Shown: one piece after another, positions 8,518 to 17,633 of the stretch
How the letters are laid out: each line of letters begins with the position of its first letter
Numbering within the stretch: the stretch's first letter is position 1
Source of the DNA: Sulfurisoma sp.
GTDB taxonomy: Bacteria; Pseudomonadota; Gammaproteobacteria; Burkholderiales; Rhodocyclaceae
NCBI GenBank assembly: GCA_030691075.1
Contig: JAUYFI010000075.1
Span: 1 to 46,233, forward strand
Direction of reading: 5' to 3'
Length of the DNA stretch: 46,233 nt
The notes under the pieces: generated by a model
The model's database searches: none
The model's input: only the letters and a program-made list of their open reading frames with translations
What the model was told of the DNA's origin: nothing
Position numbers and translations under genes: made by a program

Positions 8518-9267
8518 ATGCTCGACATTCTCTATCGCGACGACCACCTGATCGCCATCGACAAGCCGGCCGGCCTGCTGGTCCACCGCAGCGACATCGA
8601 CCGCCACGAGACGCGCTTTGCCGTGCAGTTGCTGCGCGACCAGATCGGCCGCCGTGTGCAGCCCGTTCATCGCCTCGACAAGGGCACTTCGGGCGTACTG
8701 CTGTTCGCCTTCGATCCGGACATCACGCGCGAACTGAGCCGGCAGTTCGAAAACAACGAAGTCGACAAGACCTACCTCGCCGTCGTGCGCGGCTGGCCGC
8801 CGGAATCCGGCCTCATCGACCATGCCCTGTCGCGGCAACATGACGACTACGACCGAAGGAAGTCCCTGCGGGATGGCCGCACCCTGCCCGGCGCCGAAGC
8901 CCAACCGGCCGCGACGCGCTACCGCAGGCTGGCCACCATCGAACTGCCCTTCGCCGTGGACCGCTATCCGACGTCGCGCTACGCTCTGATCGAACTGCAG
9001 CCGCTGACCGGCCGCCACCACCAGCTGCGACGCCACATGAAGCACATCAGCCACCCGATCATCGGCGACGCCACCCACGGCAAGGGGCGGCACAACCGGT
9101 TCTTCCAGAGCGAGTTCGGCTGCGGTCGTCTGCTGCTGGCCTGCGTCAGCATCGTCTTCCGCCACCCGGTCACGGGCCAAAAAGTCAGCGTGACCGCAGG
9201 AAATCCCCGTGGGATTGGCGTCACGCCGAAGGATCAATTCGCGGCGCTGCTGGATCACTTCGATTGA
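8518..9267 (+). CDS. truC: tRNA pseudouridine(65) synthase TruC
   Basis: A RluA-family pseudouridine synthase of 249 residues. It begins MLDILYRDDHLIAIDKPAG and LVHRSDIDRHE, close to TruC. The catalytic Asp lies in HRLDKGTSGVLLFAF (near residue 56), and TGRHHQLRRHMKHISHPI and GDATHGKGRHNR are further TruC signatures. The enzyme makes pseudouridine at position 65 of certain tRNAs. Two short stretches, RKSLRDGR (base 8854) and AGNPRGIGV (base 9195), do not look like the family and match a dispersed hairpin-type DNA repeat also seen in rlhA. Confidence 0.85.
   Translation: MLDILYRDDHLIAIDKPAGLLVHRSDIDRHETRFAVQLLRDQIGRRVQPVHRLDKGTSGVLLFAFDPDITRELSRQFENNEVDKTYLAVVRGWPPESGLIDHALSRQHDDYDRRKSLRDGRTLPGAEAQPAATRYRRLATIELPFAVDRYPTSRYALIELQPLTGRHHQLRRHMKHISHPIIGDATHGKGRHNRFFQSEFGCGRLLLACVSIVFRHPVTGQKVSVTAGNPRGIGVTPKDQFAALLDHFD
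8854..8880. repeat. Hairpin-type repeat in truC, first copy
   Basis: Contains AGGAAGTCCCTGCGGGA followed by TGGCCGC. Compare AGGAAATCCCCGTGGGA at 9198 and AGGAAGTCCCCTTGGGGGA (reverse strand) in rlhA. Core: GGAA-R-TCCC, 2-3 bases, GGGA. Confidence 0.45.
9195..9222. repeat. Hairpin-type repeat in truC, second copy
   Basis: Contains AGGAAATCCCCGTGGGATT followed by GGCGTC. It lies near the 3' end of truC, in a region that is variable in the family. Confidence 0.45.
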
Positions 9268-9318
9268 GTCCCCAAGCCTGCTGTAAATCGGGCGGCAGGT
9301 AGCCCTTCGTGCTGGTCG

Positions 9319-9471
9319 ATGCCCTATTCCCCGGCCTGCTTGCGACATGAGGTCAAGGTAATCGAGGAGGCTTTTGGCGAAGTAGTCAAATTGATCGGTT
9401 GCCACAAATCAAAAGATGTCGTCTTCGATAAATTTGGCTGTCCGACCTTCGCCGATGCAACTGAACAATAA
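9319..9471 (+). CDS. Small unassigned ORF in a decayed region
   Basis: A 50-codon frame beginning MPYSPACLRHEVKVIEEAFG and ending FADATEQ. I do not recognise it. Base composition here is lower in GC than in the flanking genes, no convincing Shine-Dalgarno sequence precedes the ATG, and a secretin fragment in another frame follows directly. It may be the relic of an inserted gene rather than a working one. Confidence 0.2.
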   Translation: MPYSPACLRHEVKVIEEAFGEVVKLIGCHKSKDVVFDKFGCPTFADATEQ

Positions 9472-9773
9472 CGACTATTTCCGCGACCGTCGGCGGTAGT
9501 TGGGAGGATAATGAAAAGTTGGGGGAAGAAACCAGCATCTCCGGTCGGTCACGCACACCATTGCCGGGCGATGTCCCGCTTTTGCAGTATCTCTTCAATA
9601 CGGCAATCACCGAAGAGACGCAGCGGTCGATTCTGATCATCTTGACCCCGCGCCGTCCTGCCAATCCAGGTGCTTTGGTCGAAGCGAATTTTTATTGGGC
9701 GATCAGAATGCCATCGAACTTGCTCAAGCTGTACACCTACGGGGCATCCTTGGGCACACCTCGCCGGCAATGA
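9465..9773 (+). pseudogene. Fragment of a secretin-family outer-membrane protein
   Basis: The open frame carries the last part of a secretin domain: TISATVGGSWEDNEKLGEE, then RTPLPGDVPLLQYLFN, then RSILIILTPRRP. These match the conserved secretin C-terminus (P-GD-PLL--LF--------L-I-LTP) of type II and IV secretion and pilus channels. Everything before the last 60-70 residues is missing, and after LTPRRP the sequence no longer resembles the family. No start codon or other secretion gene is nearby. I take it as a relic left by a deletion, or a fragment moved here. Confidence 0.55.
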
Positions 9774-9839
9774 CCAACCGGTACCCGCGGGACAAGGAAG
9801 TTCCCGTCGTAGACGGCCCGACTTTTAGACACTTTTTGA

Positions 9840-12443
9840 ATGTTAGACAAACAGGCTAATCAGAACAAGGAGTTGCAGCACACCCCCATGATGCAGCAGT
9901 ACCTGCGCCTCAAGGCGCGGCACGCGGACATGCTGCTGTTCTACCGCATGGGCGATTTCTACGAACTGTTCCACGAGGATGCCGAGAAGGCCGCGCGGCT
10001 GCTCGACATTACCCTGACCGCGCGCGGCCAGTCGGCGGGCCGGCCGATCCCGATGGCCGGGGTGCCGTACCACGCGGTCGAGCAATATCTCGCGCGGCTG
10101 GTCAAACTCGGCGAATCGGTGGCGATCTGCGAGCAGATCGGCGACCCCGCCACCGCCAAGGGGCCGATGGAGCGCGCGGTGGCGCGCATCGTCACGCCGG
10201 GAACGCTGACCGACTCGGCGCTGCTCGACGAAAAGAGCGACAGCCTGCTGCTGGCCGTCGCCGTCGACCGGGGCCGCACGGGGCTGGCCTGGCTCAATCT
10301 CGCCAGCGGCGACTTCCGCCTGCTCGAAACCGCTGCCGCCGCCCTGCCCCATCAGATCGAGCGGCTGCGCCCGGCCGAACTGCTGGTGGCCGATGGCGCG
10401 CGCGACGCCCTGCCCGCCACCGCCGCCTGCGTCAAGCGCCTGCCCGACTGGCATTTCGACACGGACGCGGCGCAACGCGAACTGGCGGCGCACTTCGGCA
10501 CGCGCGACCTCTCCGGCTTCGGCGCGGAAAATCTCCCTCTCGCCGTCGCCGCCGCCGGCGCCCTGTTCCAGTACGCGCGCAGCACGCAGATGCAGGCGCT
10601 CGGCCATGTCACCGCGCTGACCGTCGAGCACGAGGGCAGCTATCTGCGCCTCGACGCGGCGACGCGGCGCAATCTTGAAATTTCCGAAACCCTGCGCGGC
10701 CAGCCCGCGCCGACCCTGCTTTCCCAACTGGATGTCTGCGTCACCGCCATGGGCTCGCGCTGGCTGCGCCACTGCCTGCATCATCCGCTGGCCGACCGCA
10801 ACGCCGCGGCCAAGCGCCACGCCGCCGTCGCCGAATTGCTCGGCGATGGCGGCAACGGCCCCGGCAACATCCTGCGCGCGCATTTGCGCGGCATCGCCGA
10901 CGTCGAGCGCATCACCGCGCGCGTGGCGCTGAAGAACGCACGGCCCCGCGATCTTTCCAGTCTGCGCGACAGCCTCGTCCGGCTGCCCGAACTCGCCGCC
11001 GCGCTGGCCGGCGCCGAGGCCGCGCTGCTGCGGGAGATGGTCGGCGATCTCGCCCCGCCCGCCGACTGCCTGACACTGCTCGCGCGCGCGGTGGCCGCCG
11101 AGCCCGCCGCGCTGCTGCGCGACGGCGGCGTCATCGCGCCGGGCTATTCGGCCGAACTCGACGAACTGCGCGGGCTACAGTCCAACTGCGGCGAATTCCT
11201 CGTCGCGCTCGAGGCGCGCGAGCGCGAACGCAGCGGCATCAATAGCCTCAAGGTCGAGTTCAACAAGGTGCATGGCTTCTACATCGAGATCAGCCACGCC
11301 AACACCGCCAGGGTGCCGGACGACTATCGCCGGCGCCAAACGCTGAAGAACGCCGAGCGCTACATCACGCCCGAACTCAAGGCCTTCGAGGACAAGGCGC
11401 TGTCGGCCAACGAACGCGCGACTTCGCTGGAGAAGCAACTCTTCGACGAGTTGCTCGCCACGCTGGGTCAGTGGATCGCCGAGTTGCAGAAGATTGCCCG
11501 CGCACTGGCGCTGGCGGACGGACTGGCCGCCTTCGCCGAGGCGGCGCTGCGTTTCGACTATCGCGCGCCGACCTTCGTCAACGAGGCGGCCATCGACATC
11601 CGCGATGGCCGCCACCCGGTGGTCGAGCGGCAGGTCGACACGTTCATCGCCAACGATGCGCGGCTCTCGGCCACGCGCAAACTGCTGCTCGTCACCGGCC
11701 CCAACATGGGCGGAAAGTCGACCTACATGCGGCAGACGGCGCTGATCGTGCTGCTCGCCCATTGCGGCGGCTTCGTCCCGGCGACGGCCTGCCGGCTCGG
11801 GCCCATCGACGCCATCTACACCCGCATCGGCGCCGCCGACGACCTGGCCTCCGGCCGTTCCACCTTCATGGTCGAGATGACGGAAGCCGCGGCGATCCTG
11901 CACGGCGCCACGGAAAAATCGCTGGTGCTGATGGACGAGATCGGCCGCGGCACCTCGACCTTCGACGGCCTGGCGCTGGCCTTCGCCATCGCCCGCCATC
12001 TGATCGAATCGATCCGCGCCTATACCCTGTTCGCCACCCACTACTTCGAGCTCACCCGGCTGGCCCACGACTACCCGGAATGCGCCAACGTGCATCTCGA
12101 CGCGATCGAGCACGCCCACACCATCGTCTTCATGCACGCCGTCGAGGAAGGCCCGGCTTCGCAGAGTTATGGCATTCAGGTAGCCAAGCTGGCTGGCGTG
12201 CCGGCGGCGGTGATCCGCGACGCGAAGCGCCGGCTGGTGCAACTGGAGAACCGCGAGGCGGCAAAGGACGCCCTGGGCCCGCAGCCCGACCTCTTCGCCG
12301 CGCCGGGCGCCGTGCCGCCGGAGCCGACTTTTCCCGAACCCCACCCCGCGCTCGACGCGCTGGCGGACATCGAGCCCGACAGCCTCACGCCGCGCGAGGC
12401 GCTGGAAAAACTCTACGAACTGAAGCGACTCGCCGACGCCTGA
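9840..12443 (+). CDS. mutS: DNA mismatch repair protein MutS
   Basis: A protein of 867 residues, full length for MutS. The mismatch-reading domain begins [15 protein letters not shown] and contains the F-Y-E motif in [11 protein letters not shown]. The clamp and lever regions follow. The ATPase domain carries Walker [14 protein letters not shown] near residue 620, then [14 protein letters not shown], Walker [17 protein letters not shown] and [10 protein letters not shown]. MutS finds mismatches and recruits MutL. The N-terminus preceding HTPMMQQY is uncertain: ATG 9840 has no good ribosome site, while AAGGAG at 9866 could serve a TTG at 9873, which would give a protein starting ten or so residues later. 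The gene stands alone, after a decayed region and before convergent slyD. Confidence 0.95.
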   Translation: MLDKQANQNKELQHTPMMQQYLRLKARHADMLLFYRMGDFYELFHEDAEKAARLLDITLTARGQSAGRPIPMAGVPYHAVEQYLARLVKLGESVAICEQIGDPATAKGPMERAVARIVTPGTLTDSALLDEKSDSLLLAVAVDRGRTGLAWLNLASGDFRLLETAAAALPHQIERLRPAELLVADGARDALPATAACVKRLPDWHFDTDAAQRELAAHFGTRDLSGFGAENLPLAVAAAGALFQYARSTQMQALGHVTALTVEHEGSYLRLDAATRRNLEISETLRGQPAPTLLSQLDVCVTAMGSRWLRHCLHHPLADRNAAAKRHAAVAELLGDGGNGPGNILRAHLRGIADVERITARVALKNARPRDLSSLRDSLVRLPELAAALAGAEAALLREMVGDLAPPADCLTLLARAVAAEPAALLRDGGVIAPGYSAELDELRGLQSNCGEFLVALEARERERSGINSLKVEFNKVHGFYIEISHANTARVPDDYRRRQTLKNAERYITPELKAFEDKALSANERATSLEKQLFDELLATLGQWIAELQKIARALALADGLAAFAEAALRFDYRAPTFVNEAAIDIRDGRHPVVERQVDTFIANDARLSATRKLLLVTGPNMGGKSTYMRQTALIVLLAHCGGFVPATACRLGPIDAIYTRIGAADDLASGRSTFMVEMTEAAAILHGATEKSLVLMDEIGRGTSTFDGLALAFAIARHLIESIRAYTLFATHYFELTRLAHDYPECANVHLDAIEHAHTIVFMHAVEEGPASQSYGIQVAKLAGVPAAVIRDAKRRLVQLENREAAKDALGPQPDLFAAPGAVPPEPTFPEPHPALDALADIEPDSLTPREALEKLYELKRLADA

Positions 12444-12476
12444 CCTTGCTGACGAAACGGTCGCCAGCGGGCTCCC

Positions 12477-12965
12477 TCAGTGGTGATGGTGCCCATCCGG
12501 CCCATGGATGTGGCCATGGGCGACTTCTTCGGCGGACGCCGCGCGAACTTCAGTGACCGTGCATGAGAACACCAGTGCCGTCCCCGCCAGCGGGTGGTTG
12601 CCGTCGACCACCACCTTGTCGCCGGCGATGTCGGTGATGGTAAACAGCATGTCGTCCTCGTCATCGTCGCCCTCGCCGGCGCGCTCGAACTGCATGCCGA
12701 CCTCGATGTTCTCCGGGAACAGGTCGCGCGGCTCGACGGTGACCAGATCGGCATCGTATTCGCCGAAGGCGTCCTCAGGCTGCAGCTTGACTTCGATGGC
12801 GGCGCCCACCGTCTTGCCATCGAGCTCTTCCTCGATGCGCAGGAAAATGCCGTGGTAACCCCCGTGCAGGTAAGTGAGCGGCATGTTGCCCGCGTCGACG
12901 ACGTTGCCGTCGCTGTCCTTCACGCTGTACTCCAGGGTCACGACGCTGTCTTGGCCGATTTGCAT
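12477..12965 (-). CDS. slyD: FKBP-type peptidyl-prolyl isomerase SlyD
   Basis: A protein of 162 residues. The FKBP domain starts MQIGQDSVVTLEYSVKDSDG and is interrupted by the insert-in-flap chaperone domain (DAFGEYDADLVTVEPRDLF). The C-terminal tail GHIHGPDGHHHH is histidine-rich and short; SlyD tails bind nickel and other metals. The protein folds proline-limited substrates and supplies nickel for hydrogenase assembly in E. coli. The start codon lies 28 bases inside the end of the peroxiredoxin gene upstream, so the two are translationally linked. Convergent with mutS. Confidence 0.9.
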   Translation of the reverse strand: MQIGQDSVVTLEYSVKDSDGNVVDAGNMPLTYLHGGYHGIFLRIEEELDGKTVGAAIEVKLQPEDAFGEYDADLVTVEPRDLFPENIEVGMQFERAGEGDDDEDDMLFTITDIAGDKVVVDGNHPLAGTALVFSCTVTEVRAASAEEVAHGHIHGPDGHHHH

Positions 12966-13435
12966 GATCTTTCGAGTTCCTTGACGAGTTGAAATATTTC
13001 CGCGGCGTGGCCCTTGGGGCTGACGTCGTAGAAGGTATGGCGGACCTTGCCGTGCTTGTCGATGACGAAGGTCGAGCGCACCACCGTGAGTTTCTTGTGA
13101 CCGACGTGCTCGCGGTAGTGATAGACGCCGTACTGGTGACCGACCTTGCCGTCCTCGTCCGAGAGCAGTCGCACCGACAGGCCGTGCTGGTCGCGGAATT
13201 CGGCGTGCTTGATGCAGTCGTCGCGCGAGATACCGATCACCTCGCAATGCATGCTGGCGAAATCGGCCTCGTGGTCGGAGAAGTCGATGGCCTCCTGCGT
13301 GCAGTAGGGTGTTCCGTCCTTGGGATAGAAGAACAGCACGACGTGTCGCTTGCCACGCAGCGATGCGATGTCGAAGGTTTCCATGTCCGCGTCGGGCAAG
13401 GAAAATTCGGGAGCAGCTTGACCAAGGTTCAGCAT
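12938..13435 (-). CDS. Peroxiredoxin of the AhpC/TSA (Bcp/PrxQ-like) family
   Basis: A thioredoxin-fold protein of 165 residues. The start at MLNLGQAAPEFSLPD is chosen because the 41 extra residues of the longer frame do not resemble the family. The peroxidatic Cys is in FYPKDGTPYCTQEAIDF. In most PrxQ proteins a resolving Cys sits five residues later; here that position is Ile. Other cysteines, in MHCEVIGISRDDCIKH, might resolve the sulfenic acid, or the enzyme may be of the one-cysteine type. The protein reduces peroxides with thioredoxin or another thiol donor. It overlaps slyD by 28 bases. Confidence 0.8.
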   Translation of the reverse strand: MLNLGQAAPEFSLPDADMETFDIASLRGKRHVVLFFYPKDGTPYCTQEAIDFSDHEADFASMHCEVIGISRDDCIKHAEFRDQHGLSVRLLSDEDGKVGHQYGVYHYREHVGHKKLTVVRSTFVIDKHGKVRHTFYDVSPKGHAAEIFQLVKELERSCKSAKTAS

Positions 13436-13560
13436 CGGCGTTTTTCCTCGACTGAGACCTCGACTGAGGCAGCGTGCCGATTCTAACCGAGCCTGTCGCG
13501 AACGTATTGCCTTGTGCGAGATTTTCCCCGACACTGCGTCCTGCATCCCGAGGAGCATGA

Positions 13561-14274
13561 ATGGATTCAGCCCGACAACCCGCCCCGCCTGCCCGCCAGC
13601 GACGCGAATGGCTATTGATCGGCCTCGTCGGCCTGCTCGCGCTTCTGGCCAATCTCCCCTCCGCCTGGATCAAGAGTTTCGGCGTGGATTCGCGCTATGT
13701 GGTCGCCGTGCTCGGGCTATTGGTGCTGCTGGCGCTGTTCCTCTATGTCCGCTTCTTCTTTTTCCTGCTGTTCTCGCTGCTGGCCATCGGCGCAAACATT
13801 CCCGACCAGTGGGCCGGCGCGCTCGGCATCGACCGCGCGACGCTACTCGCCACCCTCAGCATGATGGTGGCGATGTCGCTGCTCAACTACAAGATGAAGC
13901 TGCTGCCCACCGGAGTGGAAGTAACCGGCAGCAACGGCCGCACCCGCAGCGGGCAGGGACTCAAGGCGCTGATGACCGCCGTGGAAAAAGGCCACATCTC
14001 CAATGCCGGCAAGATATTGGGCATGAATATCGAACTCGACATGCGACACGCCAGCGGCCACACGCCGCTGACCCGAGCCGCGGAACTCGGCGACAAGGCG
14101 ATGGTCGAGTTGCTGCTGCGCCATGGCGCCGACGCCAGCCTGGCCAATACCGCCGGGCTGACGGCCGCCGAGCTCGCGCTCAAGGGCGGCCATACCGAGC
14201 TCTACGCAATTCTCAAGCCGCGCCTCCCGGACTCGACTACCGGCACCGATCAGGAATCCAGGCTCGGCGAGTAG
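13561..14274 (+). CDS. Membrane protein with C-terminal ankyrin repeats
   Basis: A protein of 237 residues. The N-terminal 110 residues hold three to four hydrophobic helices (REWLLIGLVGLLALLANL, YVVAVLGLLVLLALFLYVRF, FFFLLFSLLAIGANI and ATLLATLSMMVAMSLLNY). The C-terminal half is soluble and has about three ankyrin repeats: GLKALMTAVEKGHI, SGHTPLTRAAELGDKAMVEL and LLRHGADASLANTAGLTAA, followed by ELALKGGHTELYAIL. Ankyrin repeats bind proteins, so it may anchor a partner at the inner membrane. I know no specific function. Gene order gives no further clue. Confidence 0.7.
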   Translation: MDSARQPAPPARQRREWLLIGLVGLLALLANLPSAWIKSFGVDSRYVVAVLGLLVLLALFLYVRFFFFLLFSLLAIGANIPDQWAGALGIDRATLLATLSMMVAMSLLNYKMKLLPTGVEVTGSNGRTRSGQGLKALMTAVEKGHISNAGKILGMNIELDMRHASGHTPLTRAAELGDKAMVELLLRHGADASLANTAGLTAAELALKGGHTELYAILKPRLPDSTTGTDQESRLGE

Positions 14275-14281
14275 TCGTACA

Positions 14282-14497
14282 TCACTCCCGCTTCATTGTC
14301 GCCAAAACCCTGAAACCGGCGTGAATTGGCAGGGTGTTGAGCGTGCCGGCCACGGTTGCCAGCTGCGGCGGCTCGTCGGCGAAGGCTTCGGGGCGATGGG
14401 CGCGCGCGCCAGGAAATCCGGTGTAGGCCGCGCCCTGCCGCATTGTCTTGTCGCGGCTCAAGCGCCCGTAGAATGTCGGCTCCGTCCCCGATAGCAC
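14282..14497 (-). CDS. Small ORF of unknown function
   Basis: A 71-codon frame in the gap between the ankyrin gene and the AEC gene. Codons in the second half end mainly in G or C (for example GCC TTC GCC GAC GAG CCG), as expected for a real gene of this genome. It has no recognisable domain, no membrane segment and no clear ribosome site. It may be a small protein or the relic of a longer gene. Its start lies only four bases from the start of the divergent AEC gene. Confidence 0.3.
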   Translation of the reverse strand: MLSGTEPTFYGRLSRDKTMRQGAAYTGFPGARAHRPEAFADEPPQLATVAGTLNTLPIHAGFRVLATMKRE

Positions 14498-14501
14498 CGC
14501 C

Positions 14502-15443
14502 GTGTCCGGTTTTCTCCACCACTTCTCGCTCGCCAGCCCGCTGTTCCTGCTCGTGCTGATCGGCTATGGCGTGGCGCGCTCGGGCCGCTGGCCGCTGTCC
14601 GTCTCGGACGCGCTGTCGCGCTTCGCCTACGCGGTGGCCATGCCGGCCATGCTGTTCCGCATGATGAGCGACTTCTCGAAAATGCCGCCGGTCGACATCC
14701 GCCTGCTGCTGGCCTTCTTCGGCGGCTGCCTGATCGTCTTCGTCATCGGCCGCCTCGTCGCGGCGACCGTGTTCCGGCTCGACGGCGTTTCGCAGTCAGT
14801 GTTCGCGCTCGGCGGCGTATTCTCCAACAACGTCATGCTCGGCGTGGCGATCACCAAGACCACGCTCGGCGACGCCGCCCTGCCCACGGTATCGCTGGTC
14901 ATCGTTTTCAACGCCCTGATCCTGTGGACCCTCGTCACGCTCTCGGTCGAATGGGCGCGGCACGGCGAGTTCTCGCTGCGCGGCTTCGGCAAGACAGCGC
15001 GCGGCGTGCTCACCAATCCCATCGTCGCCTCGATACTGGCCGGCACGGCCTGGGGCTTCGCCGGCCTGCCGCTGCCGGCGCTCATGGATGCGCCACTGGC
15101 CATGCTCGGCCATGCCGCCGTGCCGCTCTCGCTGGTCGCGCTCGGCATGAGTCTCGCCGAATACCGCATCCGCGACGGCCTCGCCCAAAGCCTGACCATC
15201 ACCACCATCAAGCTTGGGGTCCAACCGCTCGTCGTCTGGCTGCTGGCGCGGGCGCTGGGCCTGCCGCCGCTGGAAACGCAGGTGGTGACGCTGCTCGCCT
15301 CGCTGGCGATGGGCGTCAATGTTTACATGATGTCGCAGAAGTTCCGCACCATGCAGGGGCCGGTGGCGGCGGGCCTGGTGCTATCGACGCTGCTCTCGGC
15401 CTTCACCGCGCCGCTGGTGCTGGCGCTGCTGTCCGCAGCCTAG
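14502..15443 (+). CDS. AEC family transporter (auxin efflux carrier type)
   Basis: A membrane protein of 313 residues with about ten hydrophobic helices in two halves. The N-terminal half begins with FLHHFSLASPLFLLVLIGYG and FAYAVAMPAMLFRMMSDF; the P-A-M-L-F pattern and the later FSNNVMLGVAIT and HAAVPLSLVALGMSL are AEC signatures. Bacterial members include malonate and malate carriers, but the substrate cannot be predicted. The start is GTG at 14502, preceded by a weak ribosome site. It ends about 100 bases before the convergent apbE gene; that gap has no clear gene. Confidence 0.8.
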   Translation: MSGFLHHFSLASPLFLLVLIGYGVARSGRWPLSVSDALSRFAYAVAMPAMLFRMMSDFSKMPPVDIRLLLAFFGGCLIVFVIGRLVAATVFRLDGVSQSVFALGGVFSNNVMLGVAITKTTLGDAALPTVSLVIVFNALILWTLVTLSVEWARHGEFSLRGFGKTARGVLTNPIVASILAGTAWGFAGLPLPALMDAPLAMLGHAAVPLSLVALGMSLAEYRIRDGLAQSLTITTIKLGVQPLVVWLLARALGLPPLETQVVTLLASLAMGVNVYMMSQKFRTMQGPVAAGLVLSTLLSAFTAPLVLALLSAA

Positions 15444-15547
15444 CGCAGTGTTGCATTCGTTCATGGCGGACACACTGTGCCTTGGTAATTGCGGCATCCA
15501 GGCCAACGTCATGGTTCTGCACGCCTTCAGCCCAAGACCTGCCAATT

Positions 15548-16438
15548 TCAGCAAGCCGGCACGATCCGAGCCGTATCCGGTGCATCGGGTATCACCATGT
15601 GCTGCACGCCGAGTTCGGCCAGCCATGCCGCGCCGGCTTTTCCTTTCAGCATGGCAGTAGTGGCCAGCGTACCCGCCACCAGGCAGGTCGGCGCCAGTAC
15701 CGTGACGGAGGCAAGTTCACCTGCCGGCCAGCCCGTGAATGGATTCAGCACATGGCAATAACGCCGGCCGTCGATTACCAGGCAACGTTCGTAATCGCCG
15801 CTGGTCGCCAGCGCCCCGGTCGTGAGCGGCAGCACCGCCGCCAGTTCGCCGGGACGACGCGGATGCTGGATGCCGATGCGCCAGGCTTCCTGCCCGGCGG
15901 TGCCGGTGGCGACGATATCGCCGCCCAGATTGATCAGGCCGGCGAAACCGCATTCGCGCCACAGGGTGGCGATACGGTCGGCGGCGTATTCCTTGCCAAG
16001 ACCGCCCAAGTCGATTTCCATGCCGCTCTGGGGCAGGAACAGTTCCGGCTTGATCCAGTGCGCCCTGCCCCAACCGATGCTGGGCAGGCAGGCGGTGATC
16101 GCTTCCGCCGTGGGCGCACCCGTGCCGGTGAAACGCCACACGCGCCGCAGCGCGCCAGAGGTAATGTCGAACAGCCCCGCGGAGGTTTGCCAAGCCACCG
16201 CGGCATAGTCGATCAGCAAGGCCGTTTCCGCATCGACGTCAACGCCATGCCGACCGGCGGCCGCATTGATGCGACTGACAATGCTGTCGTCGCGATAGCG
16301 CGACCACAAAGCCTCGATGCGCCCGAGCTCGGCCTCGGCCATGGCGAATGCCTCACGCGCAATTCCTTCAGTCTCGGCATGGATCTGAAACTCATTGCGG
16401 CAAGACATCGCCGTGACGGCATGGCGATATGGCGCCAT
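15548..16438 (-). CDS. apbE: FAD:protein FMN transferase (ApbE)
   Basis: A protein of 296 residues. Family signatures are WSRYRDDSIVSRINAAAG, LFDITSGALRRVWRF, MEIDLGGLGKEYAADRI, GLINLGGDIVATG and the ending pattern HVLNPFTGWPAGEL. ApbE moves FMN from FAD onto a Thr or Ser of an exported protein, using magnesium, outside the cytoplasmic membrane. No signal peptide or lipobox is clear at the N-terminus, so export is uncertain; the first residues (MAPYRHAVTAMSCR) may not be the true start. The gene is last in a five-gene operon and lies ten bases after the DUF3570 gene, whose product carries a possible FMN acceptor motif. Confidence 0.9.
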   Translation of the reverse strand: MAPYRHAVTAMSCRNEFQIHAETEGIAREAFAMAEAELGRIEALWSRYRDDSIVSRINAAAGRHGVDVDAETALLIDYAAVAWQTSAGLFDITSGALRRVWRFTGTGAPTAEAITACLPSIGWGRAHWIKPELFLPQSGMEIDLGGLGKEYAADRIATLWRECGFAGLINLGGDIVATGTAGQEAWRIGIQHPRRPGELAAVLPLTTGALATSGDYERCLVIDGRRYCHVLNPFTGWPAGELASVTVLAPTCLVAGTLATTAMLKGKAGAAWLAELGVQHMVIPDAPDTARIVPAC

Positions 16439-16448
16439 GGACCAGCCG

Positions 16449-17633
16449 CTAGAACAGCATCTGCCAACCGGCCATGAAGAATCGCGCCGAGTAATCCGGC
16501 AGATCCGGACTGCCCGACCCGGTCAGTCGCCAGGCCGCTTTCTGTTGATAGACGCCCGCGGACACATCCAGGCTATGACCGTTATCGAACTGCTTGTTCA
16601 GCTTGACACCAGTCGACCAGGCGCCGAATGCACCCAGGCGCGCATCGGACGAGCCAACCGGCACGGCCGCATTGAAGGTCGACGCGTAGAAGTCCGCCGC
16701 GCTTTGCTCGTAGAAACGCAGCGAGGGCCGCAACGACCAGCCATTGTCGAAATTCTGGTGCCACGAAACATCGAACATCTGCGAGCGAATGCCCCAAGTG
16801 TCGCGATAGTCGCGGAAGTCGACCGCCAGCGCCGCATCCAGGCTGGGGAGAAATTGTCGGTAGCGCAGCATCAGGGCCGTGCCGCGGCGATCATGCGGCC
16901 GGTGATCGTACTGGATGACCGGGCGTACCCCCAGAAACGTCATGGTGTACTTGTAGGGATCGTCGTAGTAACCCTCGCCGTCGATGACTTCAAGGTTGCC
17001 CTGAACGAGCGCGGTCGGACTGATGATCTGGGTGATGCCGGCGAACCCGCCGTAGGTACGACGCGTTCCGCGCAGGTCGGGCTTGTCGGTCGCACCGATC
17101 ATATCGCGGCTACTGGAAACGCCAAAGACCAGGGTGACGTTCTTGTCGAGGCGTTCGAGCCGGGTATCGAGCGAGAACGTCTCGGAACGATAGTCGTGCT
17201 CATCGGAAAGACTCCAGCCCACGCCGATGTTGTCGTCGCCGAACCAGCGCGTCAGCTTGAGCGCCTGTTCGTGGCGAAGCTCACGAATCGAGGCCGACGA
17301 CAGGGCATGCACGATTTGTCCGCCACGATTGGTCACATATTGCACCGATGCGCCGGAAAGGGAATCGACCATGCTGCTGGCTTCGACATCCCAGTTCTCC
17401 GCCACGCTGCCCTTGAACCAGGCCAGAGGGGCATCGACGGACATGCGGCCGTTGTCTTCCTTGAACTGGTAGTACTTGACGCCCGCGCTCATTTCCTCGA
17501 TCTGGCCCGCCACGACGGGCGTAGCGGCGAATTGCATGCCCGCGCACGCCGCCAGCAATGCGCCAAGCGCCACACCTGGCTGAGACTGCGGATCAGTTGC
17601 AGCCACAGCCACCACCGCCGACACCGTAGCCAC
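16449..17633 (-). CDS. DUF3570 protein, likely outer-membrane beta-barrel
   Basis: A protein of 394 residues matching DUF3570. The N-terminal region (ALGALLAACAGMQFAATPVV) looks like a signal peptide, then comes EEMSAGVKYYQFKE. The rest alternates hydrophobic and polar residues in beta strands and ends ARFFMAGWQMLF with a terminal Phe, as in outer-membrane barrels. In SSMVDSLSGASVQYV (near residues 86-100) the pattern D-x-x-S-G-A-S resembles the acceptor motif of ApbE flavinylation. With ApbE directly downstream this suggests covalent FMN on the Ser, but this is an inference. The start overlaps the DUF4266 gene by 41 bases; a later start within the signal region is possible. Confidence 0.75.
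   Translation of the reverse strand: MATVSAVVAVAATDPQSQPGVALGALLAACAGMQFAATPVVAGQIEEMSAGVKYYQFKEDNGRMSVDAPLAWFKGSVAENWDVEASSMVDSLSGASVQYVTNRGGQIVHALSSASIRELRHEQALKLTRWFGDDNIGVGWSLSDEHDYRSETFSLDTRLERLDKNVTLVFGVSSSRDMIGATDKPDLRGTRRTYGGFAGITQIISPTALVQGNLEVIDGEGYYDDPYKYTMTFLGVRPVIQYDHRPHDRRGTALMLRYRQFLPSLDAALAVDFRDYRDTWGIRSQMFDVSWHQNFDNGWSLRPSLRFYEQSAADFYASTFNAAVPVGSSDARLGAFGAWSTGVKLNKQFDNGHSLDVSAGVYQQKAAWRLTGSGSPDLPDYSARFFMAGWQMLF

Noticed and set aside
15444..15547. A small gene between the AEC and apbE genes
   Set aside because: Frames on the minus strand give phrases such as GVQNHDVGLDAAITKAQC, but none has a start, a domain or consistent codon use.
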